64,000 bases of DNA from Symbiodinium natans (GCA_905221605.1 CAJNDS010002199.1:135001-199000); one strand, 5' to 3'. Positions 10,304 to 21,631 are shown, counted from the first letter of the stretch. Notes: generated from the sequence alone by a model not told the origin. A program made the numbers and translations.

Positions 10304-10449
10304 CCCTAAACCCTAAACCCTAAACCCTAAACCCTAAACCCTAAACCCTAAACCCTAAACCCTAAACCCTAAACCCTAAACCCTAAACCCTAAACCCTAA
10401 ACCCTAAACCCTAAACCCTAAACCCTAAACCCTAAACCCTAAACCCTAA
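10304..10449 (-). repeat. Interstitial telomere array 1, (CCCTAAA)~21
   Basis: About 146 bp of perfect CCCTAAA heptamers. TTTAGGG is the Arabidopsis-type telomere repeat, also reported for dinoflagellates. The G-rich strand is the minus strand. Confidence 0.97.
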
Positions 10450-10600
10450 GTGAGGGGTCGCTTCCGTCGAGCGACAGACCCCGAACGCTCGGCCGAGGGC
10501 CTTACAGCCCGAGCGCCCAATGCGAAAAGAGAAACGGAAAGGTGAGGGTTAAGCCTCACCGTCTGTCCTGGACAGGCCAACGGACATCGGCCTTTTTTAC
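10450..10600 (+). ncRNA. Candidate structured RNA with T6 terminator, copy 1
   Basis: Several local hairpins in a row: GGGGTC...GACCCC at the start; CGCTCGG...CCCGAGCG; GGTGAGG-GTTAA-GCCTCACC; and CTGTCC paired with GGACAG. A T6 run at 10593-10598 would suit RNA polymerase III termination. A near-identical copy follows array 2. I do not recognise a known RNA family and no clear A/B box is seen, so this is inference from folding potential and duplication. Confidence 0.35.
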
Positions 10601-10719
10601 GACAACGTCAGTACTCGGCTAAGGGATGGCCGGCACCCAGACCACCTTTAGCGTAGCTAAAGTAAAACCCCAAATCGTAACTTTGCCTCTGGAGGTGGTT
10701 CAGGGTTTTGGGTTCAGGG

Positions 10720-11110
10720 TTTGCCGGGCCCCCCCCGCCGGGGGCCCCCTGGCCCCTGGCAGCTGGATTCCTGGACCAGGAGGCTGGCGAGGGGTCCAGG
10801 CAGGCTGGTTGCTCAATTTCGTGATTTTGGGGGCTTTCGATTTTCGGCACCAAGGGCCCCCCGGGCCAAGGGCCCCCCGGGCCAAGGGGCCCCCGGCCTG
10901 GGTTGGGGGGCCCCGACCCAACCCCCCCCCAGCTAAGGGGGCGGCCAAGGGCCCCCCCACACCAAGGGCCTCCCGGCCAAGGGGGCCCCGGGCCAAGGGC
11001 CAAGGGCCCCCCAAGCCGAGTGCTTGGGGCCAAGGGCCCTCCGGGCCAAGGGCCCCCCAGGGCCTGGCCAAGCTGCCCAAGGGCCCGCTTCGTTTGCGAC
11101 CAGGGGCTTC
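10720..11110. repeat. GC-rich low-complexity tract, GGGCCAAGGGCCCCC type
   Basis: Irregular repeats of GGGCC, AAGGGCCCCC and CCGGGCCAAGGGC. Open frames on both strands (Pro/Gly-rich) come from base composition and are not credible genes. Confidence 0.8.
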
Positions 11111-11934
11111 GGGGGGGGCATTGGGCCCAGGGCCAAGGGCTCCCAGGCTTTTGGAAGGGACCCCAACAAGGGCCCAAAACTCCCCCCACACCAACACCCT
11201 TGCAGGGAATCGCACGAGCCCCCAACAAGCGCCAAGAGCCACCAAAAGGCTTCCTTCACTTCAAAAGGCCCCCTAAAAAAGGGGGACCCCAGGATGCCCA
11301 TACCCGCAATGAAAAATGCGATTTCTTGGTAGTGAAATCGATGCTTAATTGAGGCCCTTAAAGAAGGGGAATCCAAGAGCAGACACAGAGGGTTTCCCTG
11401 ACCTTCAAATAAATAAGGGCCTCTACGGGCCCTGACACGCCGAAGGCCCGAAAAGGGCCGAGGCTACCCCGAACCCGAGCTTAAACCCTAGCGATTGAAA
11501 TACTCATTGGCGAAAAACTCATTAATAAGTTCCCTGACCTTTAAATGAATAAAGCCTCTACGGCCCCTGACACGCCGAAGGTCCGAACAAGGCCCCGAGA
11601 GAAAGAAGGGGGACCCCAGGATGCCCGTACCCGCAATGAAAAATGCGATTTCTTGGTAGTGAAATCGATGCTTAATTGAGGCCCTTAAAGAAGGGGAATC
11701 CAAGAGCAGACACAAAGGGTTTCCCTGACCTTCAAATAAATAAGGGCCTCTACGGGCCCTGACACGCCGAAGGCCCGAAAAGGGCCGAGGCTACCCCCAA
11801 CCCCAGCTTAAACCCTAACAGCGCAACTTTAAAAACATCAAAACAAGCATCAGAGCACAAGAAAGTAAATTCCATAAACCCTAAACCCTCCTTGAGTATA
11901 GTTTGGGTGGCCGGGGTGGGTTGACGGGCAACGC

Positions 11935-11974
11935 GAGCGCGCGGCCCGGGGTGTTTCACACCCGAGCGCGCGCC
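11935..11974. other. GC hairpin next to telomere array 2
   Basis: GAGCGCGCGG and AGCGCGCGCC flank an inner stem GGGTGT-TTC-ACACCC. The potential stem-loop lies 14 bp before the CCCTAAA array and recurs at the same place before array 3. Confidence 0.7.
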
Positions 11975-11987
11975 CTCCCCTGACACA

Positions 11988-12098
11988 CCCTAAACCCTAA
12001 ACCCTAAACCCTAAACCCTAAACCCTAAACCCTAAACCCTAAACCCTAAACCCTAAACCCTAAACCCTAAACCCTAAACCCTAAACCCTAAACCCTAG
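11988..12098 (-). repeat. Interstitial telomere array 2
   Basis: About 16 perfect CCCTAAA units in the same orientation as array 1. Confidence 0.97.
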
Positions 12099-12103
12099 AC
12101 TAA

Positions 12104-12252
12104 GTGAGGGGTCGCTTCCGTCGAGCGACAGACCCCGAACGCTCGGCCGAGGGCCTTACAGCCCGAGCGCCCAAACGAAAAGAGAAACGGAAAGGTGAGG
12201 TTAAGCCTCACCGTCTGTCCTGGACAGGCCAACGGACATCGGCCTTTTTTAC
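12104..12252 (+). ncRNA. Candidate structured RNA with T6 terminator, copy 2
   Basis: Same series of stem-loops as the 10450-10600 copy with only small differences (for example GCCCAAACG for GCCCAATGCG, and one G lost in GGTGAGG-GTTAA). The T6 run is at 12245-12250. Conservation of the hairpins while neighbouring sequence has changed is the main argument for an RNA. Confidence 0.35.
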
Positions 12253-13326
12253 GACAACGTCAGTACTCGGCTAAGGGATGGCCGGCACCCAGACCACCTT
12301 TAGCGTAGCTAAAGTATAACCCCAAATCGTGCCCTCAGGGTTTTGGGTTCAGGGTTTGTCGGCCCCCCCCCCCCGGGGGCCCCCTGGTCCCTGGTAGCTG
12401 GATTCCTGGACCAGGAGGCTGGCGAGGGTCCAGGCAGGCTGGTTGCTCAATTTCGTGATTTTGGGGCTTTTTCACAGGATTTTCGGGCCTCCGGGCCAAG
12501 GGCCCCCGGACCGACCCAAGCCCCCCCTCTAGGCCAAGACCCCAAGAGGCGCCAAGAGCCACCAAAAGGCTTCAAAAGCTTCAAAGGCCCACTAAAAGAA
12601 GGGTGAGTGACCATAAGATTTGTCCGTGCCCACAATGAAAAATGCGATTTTTGAATATTGAAAACGATGGTTTTACGCACCCCTGCCCGTAATGAAAAAT
12701 GTTCTTTTTTAGTACTGAAATCGATGGCTCCCCCCAGCAAGGACCTCTACGGGCCCTGACGTGCCGAAGGCCCGGAAAGGACCGAGGCTACCCCGAACCC
12801 CAACCTAAACCCTAACACCGCAAAACCCTACGACGCAGGCTACCCCGAACCCGAGCTTAAACCCTAGCGATTGAAATACTCATTGGCGAAAAATTCATTA
12901 ATAGGTTCCCTGACCTTTAAATGAATAAAACCTCTGACACGCTGAAGGTCCGAACAAGGCCCCGAGAGACCCCAAGAGCCACCAAAATGCTTCAAAAGGC
13001 TTCAAAAGGCCCCCTAAAAGAAGGGGGGCCCCAGGATGCCCGTACCCGCAATGAAAAATGCGATTTTTTGGTAGTGAAATCGATGCTTAATTGGAATCCA
13101 GGAGCAGACACAAAGGATTTCCCTGACCTTCAAATAAACAAGGGCCTCTACGGGCCCTGACACGCCGAAGGCCCGAAAAGGGCCGCGGCTACCCCCAACC
13201 CTAGCCCCTACAGCGCAACTTTAAAAACATCAAAGCAAGCATCAGAGCACAAGAAAGTAAATTCCATAAACCCTAAACCCTAATAGAGTATAGTTTGGGT
13301 GGCCGGGGTGGGTTGACGGGCAACGC

Positions 13327-13366
13327 GAGCGCGCGGCCCGGGGTGTTTCACACCCGAGCGCGCGCC
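13327..13366. other. GC hairpin next to telomere array 3
   Basis: Second copy of the GCGCGC / GGGTGT-TTC-ACACCC stem-loop, again 13 bp before a CCCTAAA array. Confidence 0.7.
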
Positions 13367-13379
13367 CTCCCCTGACACA

Positions 13380-13454
13380 CCCTAAACCCTAAACCCTAAA
13401 CCCTAAACCCTAAACCCTAAACCCTAAACCCTAAACCCTAAACCCTAAACCCTA
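13380..13454 (-). repeat. Interstitial telomere array 3 (left half of a split array)
   Basis: About 75 bp of CCCTAAA ending in CCCTA at 13450-13454, directly before the direct repeat of the next element. Together with 22289-22470 it reads as one array interrupted by an insertion. Confidence 0.95.
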
Positions 13455-13741
13455 TGCGGAGCTGCAATTGGTATTGTAGAAAAGAGTTAGTGTTGAGAGT
13501 TGGAAGGGTTAATGAACCCGGAAATCATGTTTGGCTCAAGATGGGCTTGAACAGAAAGCCACAAGTTCAAAAAGAAGTGCCTGGGTTCTTAGGGTTTGGT
13601 AAGGGTGTGGATTCCTTCCCCCTTTCCTTCCCCCCTGGGTTGCTCTTATCCGTGTTCTTGGTTGTTTCTTGGTTCGATCTGGGAAATATAAGTTCAGGGC
13701 GATTAGGGGAGTTGATTTCCTTCCTTGGTTGTCCCCCCGTA
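13455..13741 (+). repeat. 5' LTR-like direct repeat (287 bp)
   Basis: Begins TGCGGAGCTG, ends CCCCCCGTA. It matches 22002-22288 base for base except for scattered substitutions, with equal length. It contains TTTGGCTCAAG at 13530-13540, identical to the 3' half of the dinoflagellate spliced leader. The following bases (GGTTATGAGCCC from 13742) sit where a primer-binding site would be; the tRNA is not identified. Confidence 0.85.
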
Positions 13742-13807
13742 GGTTATGAGCCCAAATTAGGTTCCCTGCGGTTAAGTGTTCTTTCAAGGTTTTGGGATCA
13801 AGAAGCA

Positions 13808-14911
13808 ATGCCTTCTCCGAAGCGATGGCTCCAACTTGCCTCGGATGGTGGACAAGATGGTGGAGCTGGAAATGGTGCAGCTGAGTCTCTGGGTGAAAGA
13901 TCGGTGTTGGAAGAGGTGATTCCCGACGCTGAAGTACATCTGGAAGAGGCCTTGGTTGCAGAAAGCCCCAATGCGGGTATGAATCCCAATAGGGATATGG
14001 TTAGCAATGCTGAAGCTGAAGGACGTGCTGTTTCTGTACCGCCAAAGCCTGGTGAAAAAAGGAACTGGGATGCGACTGGTGGCATAGATCGTGAAATGGA
14101 GGTGACTGTTTTACGAGTGTTACACAAACACGGGTACCAGCCGTCGTCTTCGACTTCGGGTCGAATGGTAGACCAAGAGTCTCAGACCGATCTGATTGGA
14201 GAAGTGCTACAAGCGACCAGGAGGCCGTTGAACAAGATCAAAAAGGGTCCATCTTCGAGTTCCCAAGGTGGTGGAAGCGGTCACAAACAGAAGGGTGCGG
14301 ACGGCTTTGAAGCTGCACCTGCTGCTGAATACGCCATGGGGGAGGAGGAGATCCTACAGATGGAGGCTGAACGGTTGCGACAGCTGTCAGAAGAAGAGGA
14401 CGAGATGCGACAGGTTTCTGAAAGGGACGGTTTTCGGAAAGACGAGCATCTGATCCAAGCGTGTGATGGCACAATGTGGGAATTGCACCTCCATGAAGAT
14501 GGGAGACAATATTATTACTGCCTGGATACGCACGAAACCAAGTGGACATTGCCGGTGGTAGGTGAAAAGGTGAAGAGTGACGAGGTGGTTGGGTCTCCTT
14601 TGGGCAATGAGCTGGAAATGGAGGCGGCACTGGATTCTTCATCCTCTACTCCGAAGACTGAGTCTACGAGGGCATTCCAGGGTAGTGTAAATAGTTTAGG
14701 TGAAAAAGATTTTTCCTCTACTATCAGGGATAGCGGTCCTAGGGCTGATGGTGACGCCCCGACCCCGGGTTCTCCTGATGAGGAAGGGATTCCTGGGAAC
14801 CAAGCCAACATCGCTGGAGCTCAACACCTGGATCGGGAAGAAACAGAAGCGCTTTCTGAGGGTGGGGCAGCGATGGAATTGGTGGATCCAGAAGATCAGT
14901 TGACCCCCCTT
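13808..14911 (+). pseudogene. Giant WW/CCCH protein, fragment 1 (N-terminal, WW domain)
   Basis: The ORF is open from 13454, but that ATG lies at the LTR edge; ATG 13808, after the LTR and putative primer site, is the likelier start (MPSPKRWLQLASDGG). The fragment holds 368 codons up to the inversion break. It is acidic and probably disordered, with one WW domain: W224, DGRQYYY, then W246 and a Pro two residues later, the usual ~22-residue spacing. WW domains bind Pro-rich peptides. Beyond ~14911 the frame runs 24 more codons into inverted DNA before a stop at 14983. Fragments 2 and 3 complete the protein. Confidence 0.75.
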
Positions 14912-16842
14912 CTGGCCAACCTTCACCGTACCGACGATGCTCATAGGGACACCCATCGCCATTGCGACACCTTCCCTTATTGAAGAACCTGCACAGCTTG
15001 CTGTAACCAGGTGACAACACCGTCTTTGGTGTCATGTAAGCCTTTTTGTACTGGTCAGGATCCATGTAGGCTTCCATTGGCTTGTTCTCCCTTTTGCTCA
15101 TGGATTGCACTGCACCATCAAGCTCCTGCAAAAATAGCTTGGTGTCCAACCAAAGCGCGTTCCAAAACTCATCTTCCCCTTGATTCAGCACCGTTGCCAC
15201 CGCTTCACCCACAACTGGTCGAGAAAATCTCCTTTTTCTGCATGCCAGTTCGAAAAGCGCGTTGTGGTACTGTTTTCGGGAAAAAGTGGTTAACTTCCCC
15301 AAGCCTGTGCTTTCTGTACCGTCAGGCTTCCAACCATCATTTTGCAAGATGCCATACGCGCGTCGAGCTTCCGCATTGAGGAATGCCTGATCCGCAACAC
15401 ACTCCTGTAAATCTTCCATCGGCCGACCTAACAGCATCCCAGTAATTTTGCCAACATAGGCTTCCTCTTCATTTCCATTCTCCAGAAGAGCTTTGTAGAT
15501 CTTTTCTCCATAAAGTTGCCTTTCTTTTCGTTCTTCAGAAGACAACTCCTGTACCACAAGCTCTTCATCGGATTGCTCTTCCTCCTGTTTCCAGTCCCAT
15601 TGACCGTTGGAATCTTGGTACCATTGACCAGCATACCATGAATCCGTCCACCACGTACTCCAGCCGCTGGGTTTCCACTTCCGCAGCGTCGAAGAAGAGT
15701 CCTCCACGTCCTCTTCCAAAACCAGAAAGGTGTCCAAGATTATGGTACCATCATCTTCCACTCGTTTCACTGTTCCATTGACAGTATCACCAAACTTGAA
15801 CTGATATGCATTGTTCCCTTCTGCAGGAATCAATACATTCATATCCCCATGGTCCAAAAAGGCTCCATACCCATTGATGCAGCGCACCAGACCCATGATC
15901 TCATCTCCCTCTTGATAGCAATGTGGCCCAGGTGACTCCAAGGCTCCCGCTCGGGGCACTTTCTTTACACGCTCTTCAGAAACCATCTCTGTATCATCGG
16001 CTCCTGGCGCATCCTTTGTCTTCACCTTTGGGTCACACTGCTCGTCCTGCTCCACGAGTCCCACAAGCTCATCTTTTTTGTGCTCCTGGATTTCAGGACC
16101 TCCCTTTTTCTCCGCCAACGGCTTTGCCTCATCTGCTGTAGTTCGCTCGGTGTCGACTTCCGGTGAACTTCCAGACGGCAACGCTTCTCCCTTCATGGGA
16201 GTGGACCCATCATTGGAGTCCTTTGTCTCACCTTCTGCAGCAGGCAAATCTTCTTCCACTGCAGGGCAATTGAGTCGATCATCCGCGGCAGGCACGCTTT
16301 CTTCCACCGCAGGCTCCTTTGGTTCCATGGCCTCCAAAGGAGAATTTCCACCATCATTGACCACAGCTGCCTCATTGGCTCCGGTGTAGCCCTTGTCATT
16401 TCGTTCCTCGCTGCTAACTTCAGGTTGCACCAGTGCGTCCACCTGTGAACCTCCATCATCAGCTGCTGCGGAGACCTGCGCCCCATTGTTGCAGTCGCCC
16501 GTGGAACGTACCACCACATGCACCTCAACCCGTGCTTCCTTCGCACTCCAGGTAATATCTGGCGCATCAACCCGCGCATCATTGGCGCTCCAGGCCTCAT
16601 TTTTCAGATCATCCGTGTCTCCAGCTATTCCAGAAGCTTCTTTTTCCCCTTGAATGGCAGAATTCTTGGCACCAAACGAAGAGACCTCCTCAGTCGTAAC
16701 ACACAACTTTTTCTCTCCATCCTCCGAATCTCCAGGACCACCTTCCTGAACAACAGGTACCACATCCACCACTCGCTCTTCTGCAGCCGACACAGTTCCG
16801 ATCACCTCATTGGGCATTTTCTCCAAAGAATAGCCAAGAAGC
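14909..16842. other. Inverted segment inside the giant ORF
   Basis: The coding strand switches to minus between ~14912 and ~16838 and then back. The edges carry a short imperfect inverted repeat: CTTCTGGCCA at 14909-14918, and at 16831-16841 the complement of CTTCTTGGCTA. Breaking after 14911 and after 16838 and turning the piece round keeps frame at both joins and gives one ORF, 13808-21631, of 2,607 codons without a stop. Confidence 0.75.
14912..16838 (-). pseudogene. Giant WW/CCCH protein, fragment 2 (S1-like domain, CCCH finger), inverted
   Basis: The open frame on the minus strand runs 16964 to 14739 and overruns both neighbours in antisense; its credible part is 16838-14912. An acidic, Ala/Glu-rich N-terminal region is followed by an S1/cold-shock-like beta-barrel segment (EGDEIMGLVRCINGYGAFLD and onwards, 15912-15715). 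Next come a Trp-rich stretch (WSTWWTDSWYAGQWYQ), a helical region, and a CCCH finger CRFFNKGRCRNGDGCPYEH near 15005-14940 (C-x7-C-x5-C-x3-H). S1 and CCCH folds bind RNA. In reconstructed numbering the S1 segment is at ~677-742 and the finger at ~979-1000. Confidence 0.7.
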
Positions 16843-19800
16843 TGATGATGAGGACGGGAACATCGGTGACCCTCCCACAGAGGAAGGTACAGTGGATGAG
16901 GCACAGCAGGAGCGGGAGGATTTAGCCTTCCGGGCCAAGTACAATTTTGGCAAAGGTGCATCAAAGGGTGAGCCTACGTCAGGTGAGCCAAAAGGTCGGC
17001 TGTGTCTGTATTACAATCAAGGTGGTTGTAAATATGGGACTGCATGCAGGTACCTTCACAACGATGATGTAGCATTGGAAGGGACTTGGGAGCCCGGCAA
17101 AGCTTGGGACAATGCTTCCAGGAAGTCACTAAGGGACGCAGGGTTCCACCATTGCTGTTTCGATTATTACCTCAGAGGACGTTGCCGGAAAGGGTTAAAT
17201 TTCTGCAAGTACTCCCATGACGAGATGTCAGAGGAGCGGTTGTCGCTCCTGAAACACTTGGTACAGGTGGCCAATCAGGTCCGGTTTGAAAAAGAGAGAG
17301 GATGGGAGCTTACGGATAGAAGCACTTTTCAGCCACCTGCGAGTGGGGGAGCTGAATCTTCCTCATCCTCGGCACCAAAAGCGCTGCAAATGACCAATGT
17401 GTCACAAAAAGATGGTGAAAAAGGTATTCTGGATGAAGTAGAAGCTGATGAGCAAAAGAATTCGGTGGCTGCATCCACTAGTACTCAGCTTCACAATCCG
17501 GAGGAGCCGATTGAAAATTGGATGGCTCGCAACGCACACCTGTGGGTGTATACCCCTCATGTAAGTGAGGTGATGATTACGCTTGGTGTGACCAATGTGT
17601 CGGACTTGCAAGAGTTCATCTTTGTGGAAGATTTGGTTGACAAAGGGATCAACAAAGTGACCGCATGCAAAATTCTGCAATTGGTGGGTGAGGTCCGATA
17701 TCGACCGGGAGGACCGGAAAAGGCAGTTCCGTCTGATGCATCTGTACGGGTACAACAATCTTCTGGGAACAAAGGGACTGGAAGAGCGGCGGTGCGAACC
17801 CTCACTCAGGTGCGTGAAGCTGAAGACTCCGGTGCAAAAACTATGCCGAGAGGTTCCTATCGGGAGCTTTTTGATAAGGTCAGGTACCGTGATGGTTGGA
17901 CGCTTGCGCAGAGGTCTCCGTTGTGCGTACAGAAGCTGCGGTTGGTGGGAGTTGGAATGCCGCCGGTGAATCCACCAACGAAAAAGTATCGGTCAAGATC
18001 AAACCCTGTAAGAAGGGGAAGGCCCTTGCTGGACAAAAAACAGGTGCGACAGGTGCCACGATCTCGGTCACAACGACGAGTGCAACTGGCGGAAGTGGTG
18101 GAAAAACCGAAGCCACTGGAGCCGGTGAAACCTCGTGGTGGTTTGTCGTATCCATTCAGCAGAGCGTGGGCAGATGTGGTGGATGATGATGACCAGGCGG
18201 AGGCTTTGGTCTCGTATGCCGCTTCCTCAAGCGATTCAAGCGAGGAGGAGACCAATGCGGTACAACGCCTGAAGGAACTCTTTTTGCAAGAAAGGGATTC
18301 GTGGAGAACTGCGAGTCGTGGCAATGTTCCACAAAGTGGTTCTTCAGGCTCCAATGCTGGGCCGAAAAAATCGGTTCACCTTGGCGAAGGGCGCGACAAA
18401 GCGTCGCGGGGGGAGACCCGCCAAGAAGTGACTTCTCAAGTTTTTTCGCTACCACAACCTTCTCGTCGAGCTGAACGGTCTCAAAAAAGAACAAGGGATG
18501 GTTCAGTTATGGTTGGTTCGCTGGCGGTGGGCTCCACGGATGAGGTTTTACCTGGGCAAGGTGCTGCTGGACAGGTGAATGTCTCTGAAAGCGCTCAAGT
18601 TCTTCCTGGGCATGAAGTGGCTGGACAGGAGACGGCGCCGGAAGGAGCAGTACAGATTTCTGGCGAGGAGACCGACCAAAAAGAAGGAGAAGGCGGGAGC
18701 AATGATCTCCGTGGTAATGATGCGAAGATGTTGGATGGTGGTCCGGTGAGGAGTGACCTTCAGCAATTGCTGGTGAAAGGCCTTCTGACTCGAATTTATT
18801 GGAAGGTTGCAGTTGGCAAGTTGCCCATGGGGCAAAGAGATTGCCAAAAAGGGTCCAATAAGATGGATCGAAATTTGGTTATTAGCATGTCATCCGAGGG
18901 TGCAAGCGAACAGGATGAGAACCTGGCACTGGAGGACGATGCTGATCAGTCAATGGGAGACGGTGCAATGGTTATGGTGTATGATCCAGGAACGCTGATC
19001 CAGTCGCCAACAACTGATTGGGTTATGCGTCGCGGTCTGACCGATCGTACCGTCTGGCCAGCAATGGCGCACCTGGCACAGAGGATATGTGCTGAAATGG
19101 TTCAAGTGGATGAAATGAATGCCCAGCTAGGGACTGGAACACTCCTTTTTCAAAGGAGAGATCAAGGATATTATACTGACCTGCATCATTCGTTCCATGA
19201 CAACCCGTGCTTGCCGGCGGTGGGGAATTACCCTCTTTCGGTGATGGGTGCCTTGTTGTCTCCTGGTCTGGAAGGGGAATTCAAGAATACGGACAAGTTT
19301 GGTACTGCTATGGAGGCAATTGCCTATGATTGGAGCCGCAGTCCAGGCATGGAAGTTCATATTGAACTTATGGCGAGGGTAGCCAAAATGGTTCACCCAT
19401 TCCTGAATCTGGGAGCACAAGGGTCGGTGATGGTTTCAGAATTTCTCTGGCAGCGCGGGAGGGCTCGGTTGATGGAGTTTCTTCAAGCGGCGACTTGTGC
19501 GGACCGATTGGAGGCTCTCTGGAGAAGGATGGACGACGATGCGGATGAGGAAGTGGATCCTTCGACAGCGATGCTGGAAGTTCTTGGACTAGAGGATGCG
19601 GTGCTTGATCAAGGGAACAATGAATCCCTTATTCCCATTGAAGATGCTGGAGGTGGGACAAGCGGTGACACTGGAGGGAAGGGCAAAGCGCCAGAAGTTT
19701 CTCCGGAAGAGGAGAAATCCAGTGGGTCATCCAGACTGGCGGACACAAGGATTTTCTTGTGGTCAGTGTACTCCCGCGTGGCTTCGAATTTCTCTATGCA

Positions 19801-21631
19801 GGACCGCACTACTGGCAAGATCTTTGACAGCACCAAAGGATATCCTGGTGAAGGTGACAATCCTTCCTCTAAGGGGAACTTTCCCTGGATTTCAGAAGAC
19901 TACCTTGACGAAGTGGTGTCAAAAAAGATGGAAAGGTCTTCAGAGATGGATGGGTTTGTTCCGGGAAGTGAGGGATCATTGGAAAAGGTAGAGGTGGAGA
20001 ATGTCACTGCCTCTAAAATTCTTATGGCTCTTTGGAAGAAGGGACATAGAGTTGGGTTTAGAAGGTTGCGTCGTTTGAATGCATCTGGATGCAAGGTTGG
20101 AGCAATGAAACGTCCAATCAAAAGGGTGCAGAAGATTGGCGCTAGGAAGGCCTTCATGAAGATGTTCAATGTTTTTGGATCGTCTCAGCATGGCTCAGGA
20201 GTTGGCGGAAAACCGATCATGAAGGTGGTAGGACCAAGGCCAGGTTTTCCAGCTGTACTCCAAGCACCAAATACTGATAGCACGTCGGGTGAAGGGAGCA
20301 GTCCCCAGGTACATGGCAATGTTCATGTAGAGCACAGTCGCCCTATGGACCGGTATGAGGCAGAGCGCTTGGAGAAGAGGAAGAAGGGTTTCTGCTATTG
20401 GTTTGGCAAAGGGAAAGATCGCTGCAAATTTGGTGACGACTGCAAATTCATCCATTCCGAAGATGATGTGGTGCTACATTCATATTGGTGCAAGTACTAT
20501 GTGGCAGGGAGAGAATGTTTCGCTGGAAAGGATTGTGGGTTCTCGCATGATGCAACTGGTGTGAGGTGCGTCCAGTTTGCTCGGTCTGGGAAGTGTCGAT
20601 TTGGTGACAGGTGTGTCTTCGAGCATGGTGTTCCGTTGGAAAAACAGAGGCCAAGGTCTCCAAGGACGCCCCTAAGGGATGGTCCAAGGAGAAAGTCTGG
20701 TGCAAATGGTGGAGAAAAGGAGATCCCTCCTGAACAGTTCGATGATGATGAGGAGGATTTTATGGTTTATGACGAAGAGACCAAGATGACGGAACTGTTG
20801 ATGGAGGCGATTTCATTTCTCTCCGGTGGCAAGCCAGATTTGGCTCGAGCAGAGGCGGACCCATTGTTCAAACTCCTGAAGTTCACTGGAGATGCTGACC
20901 AAATGGATCAAGTATGGGTTTCGTGGACCACTGAAATGTTGTCAGTGCTGGAACTTCTCGAAGTAGTGAAGTCGTATGATGTTTCGCTCGCGGAGGTGGA
21001 AGAATGGGTCAATGACCTGAGGATATGGTATGAGCGAGCCAATTTGGGAGAAGAAAAGGATCCCAAAAAAGGGAAAAAGAGGTCCCTAGAAGGGGAGTCC
21101 AGCAAAGATATTCCTGCCGAAAAAGAAGTGGTTGAGACTTCGGAGACGGAGGTTGCCGTTGAGGAGGAGAAGAAAAAGGTAAAAAAGAAGAGGAAAGCTG
21201 CAGCTATCGAAGATCCTTACACTCTCATGGTTCCAAAGCCGAAGAAGATGCCGACGATCATTGAGAAGGGTGGATCAACATCCAATGTGGTGGCTTCTGC
21301 AGTGGAAAAATCCTCGAAGACGCGCACAAAGTCAAATGTCGGTGGAAAGACAAAGAAGAAGGAGAAAAGTCAGAGTCCCAAAAAAGAAGAGGTGGTAATG
21401 GTGCAAGATCCTGAGGAAAAGGATCGTCCATCCGATGCGGAGGCACCAGGGTCTGCCAATGCGAATGAAGAGCTGGGTCAATCTTGCCAGGCGATTGAGG
21501 ACGCAAAGAGAGAAGGATTGGTATCCTCAATTCAAAGGGGCATACAGGATCCTGTTCTTACAGTTTCGGACCTGGAGTATATTCTGCTGCAACTTCACCT
21601 CAAGATTGCCAACAATCGGAAAAAGAAGTGA
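16839..21631 (+). CDS. Giant WW/CCCH protein, fragment 3 (five CCCH fingers)
   Basis: Open from ~16700 to the stop at 21631; the usual start would be the GTG at 16892, which suggests it is not an independent gene. Two CCCH fingers lie near its start (CLYYNQGGCKYGTACRYLH at 17003, CFDYYLRGRCRKGLNFCKYSH near 17154). Three lie near 20392, 20489 and 20568 (CKFGDDCKFIH, CFAGKDCGFSH, CRFGDRCVFEH). Around 17530-17700 the segment WVYTPHVSEVMITLGVTNV and following could be a SAM-like helical bundle (weak). The C-terminus is Lys-rich and nuclear-signal-like (KKVKKKRKAAA). Tandem CCCH fingers suggest RNA binding; inside an LTR element this could be a Gag-like packaging protein. Alternative: a captured host RNA-binding gene. 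Confidence 0.75.

Larger units (their letters stand above)
10450..11987. repeat. Subtelomere-like module 1
   Basis: A GC-rich block between telomere arrays 1 and 2. In order: a stem-loop-rich 150-bp segment ending in T6; a TTTAGC-GTA-GCTAAA hairpin near 10650-10670; a GGGCC/AAGGGCCCCCC low-complexity tract; two copies of a box starting ATGAAAAATGCGATTTCTTG (11309 and ~11637) that can pair with a nearby GAAATCG; a segment with GGGCCTCTACGGGCCC; and a GC hairpin next to the next array. Most of these parts recur in the same order in module 2. Confidence 0.85.
12099..13379. repeat. Subtelomere-like module 2
   Basis: A diverged copy of module 1. It has the stem-loop block with T6, a shorter GC-rich tract, ATGAAAAATGCGATTT boxes (12635 and 13051, plus a variant near 12690), and the closing GC hairpin. 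Large indels relative to module 1, especially in the GGGCC tract, show independent drift since duplication. Confidence 0.85.

Noticed and set aside
10600-10640. 5S rRNA similarity around CAGTACTCGGCTAAGGGATG
   Set aside because: Only a loose resemblance to the AGTACT...GGATGGG part of 5S; the internal control region and overall fold are not found.
10608-11376. Pro/Gly-rich ORFs of up to 216 codons
   Set aside because: GGGCC-rich low-complexity DNA is open in several frames on both strands at once.
13454-13807. Start of the WW-domain ORF at ATG 13454
   Set aside because: This start lies at the LTR boundary and the encoded segment is LTR sequence; ATG 13808 is the first plausible start after it.
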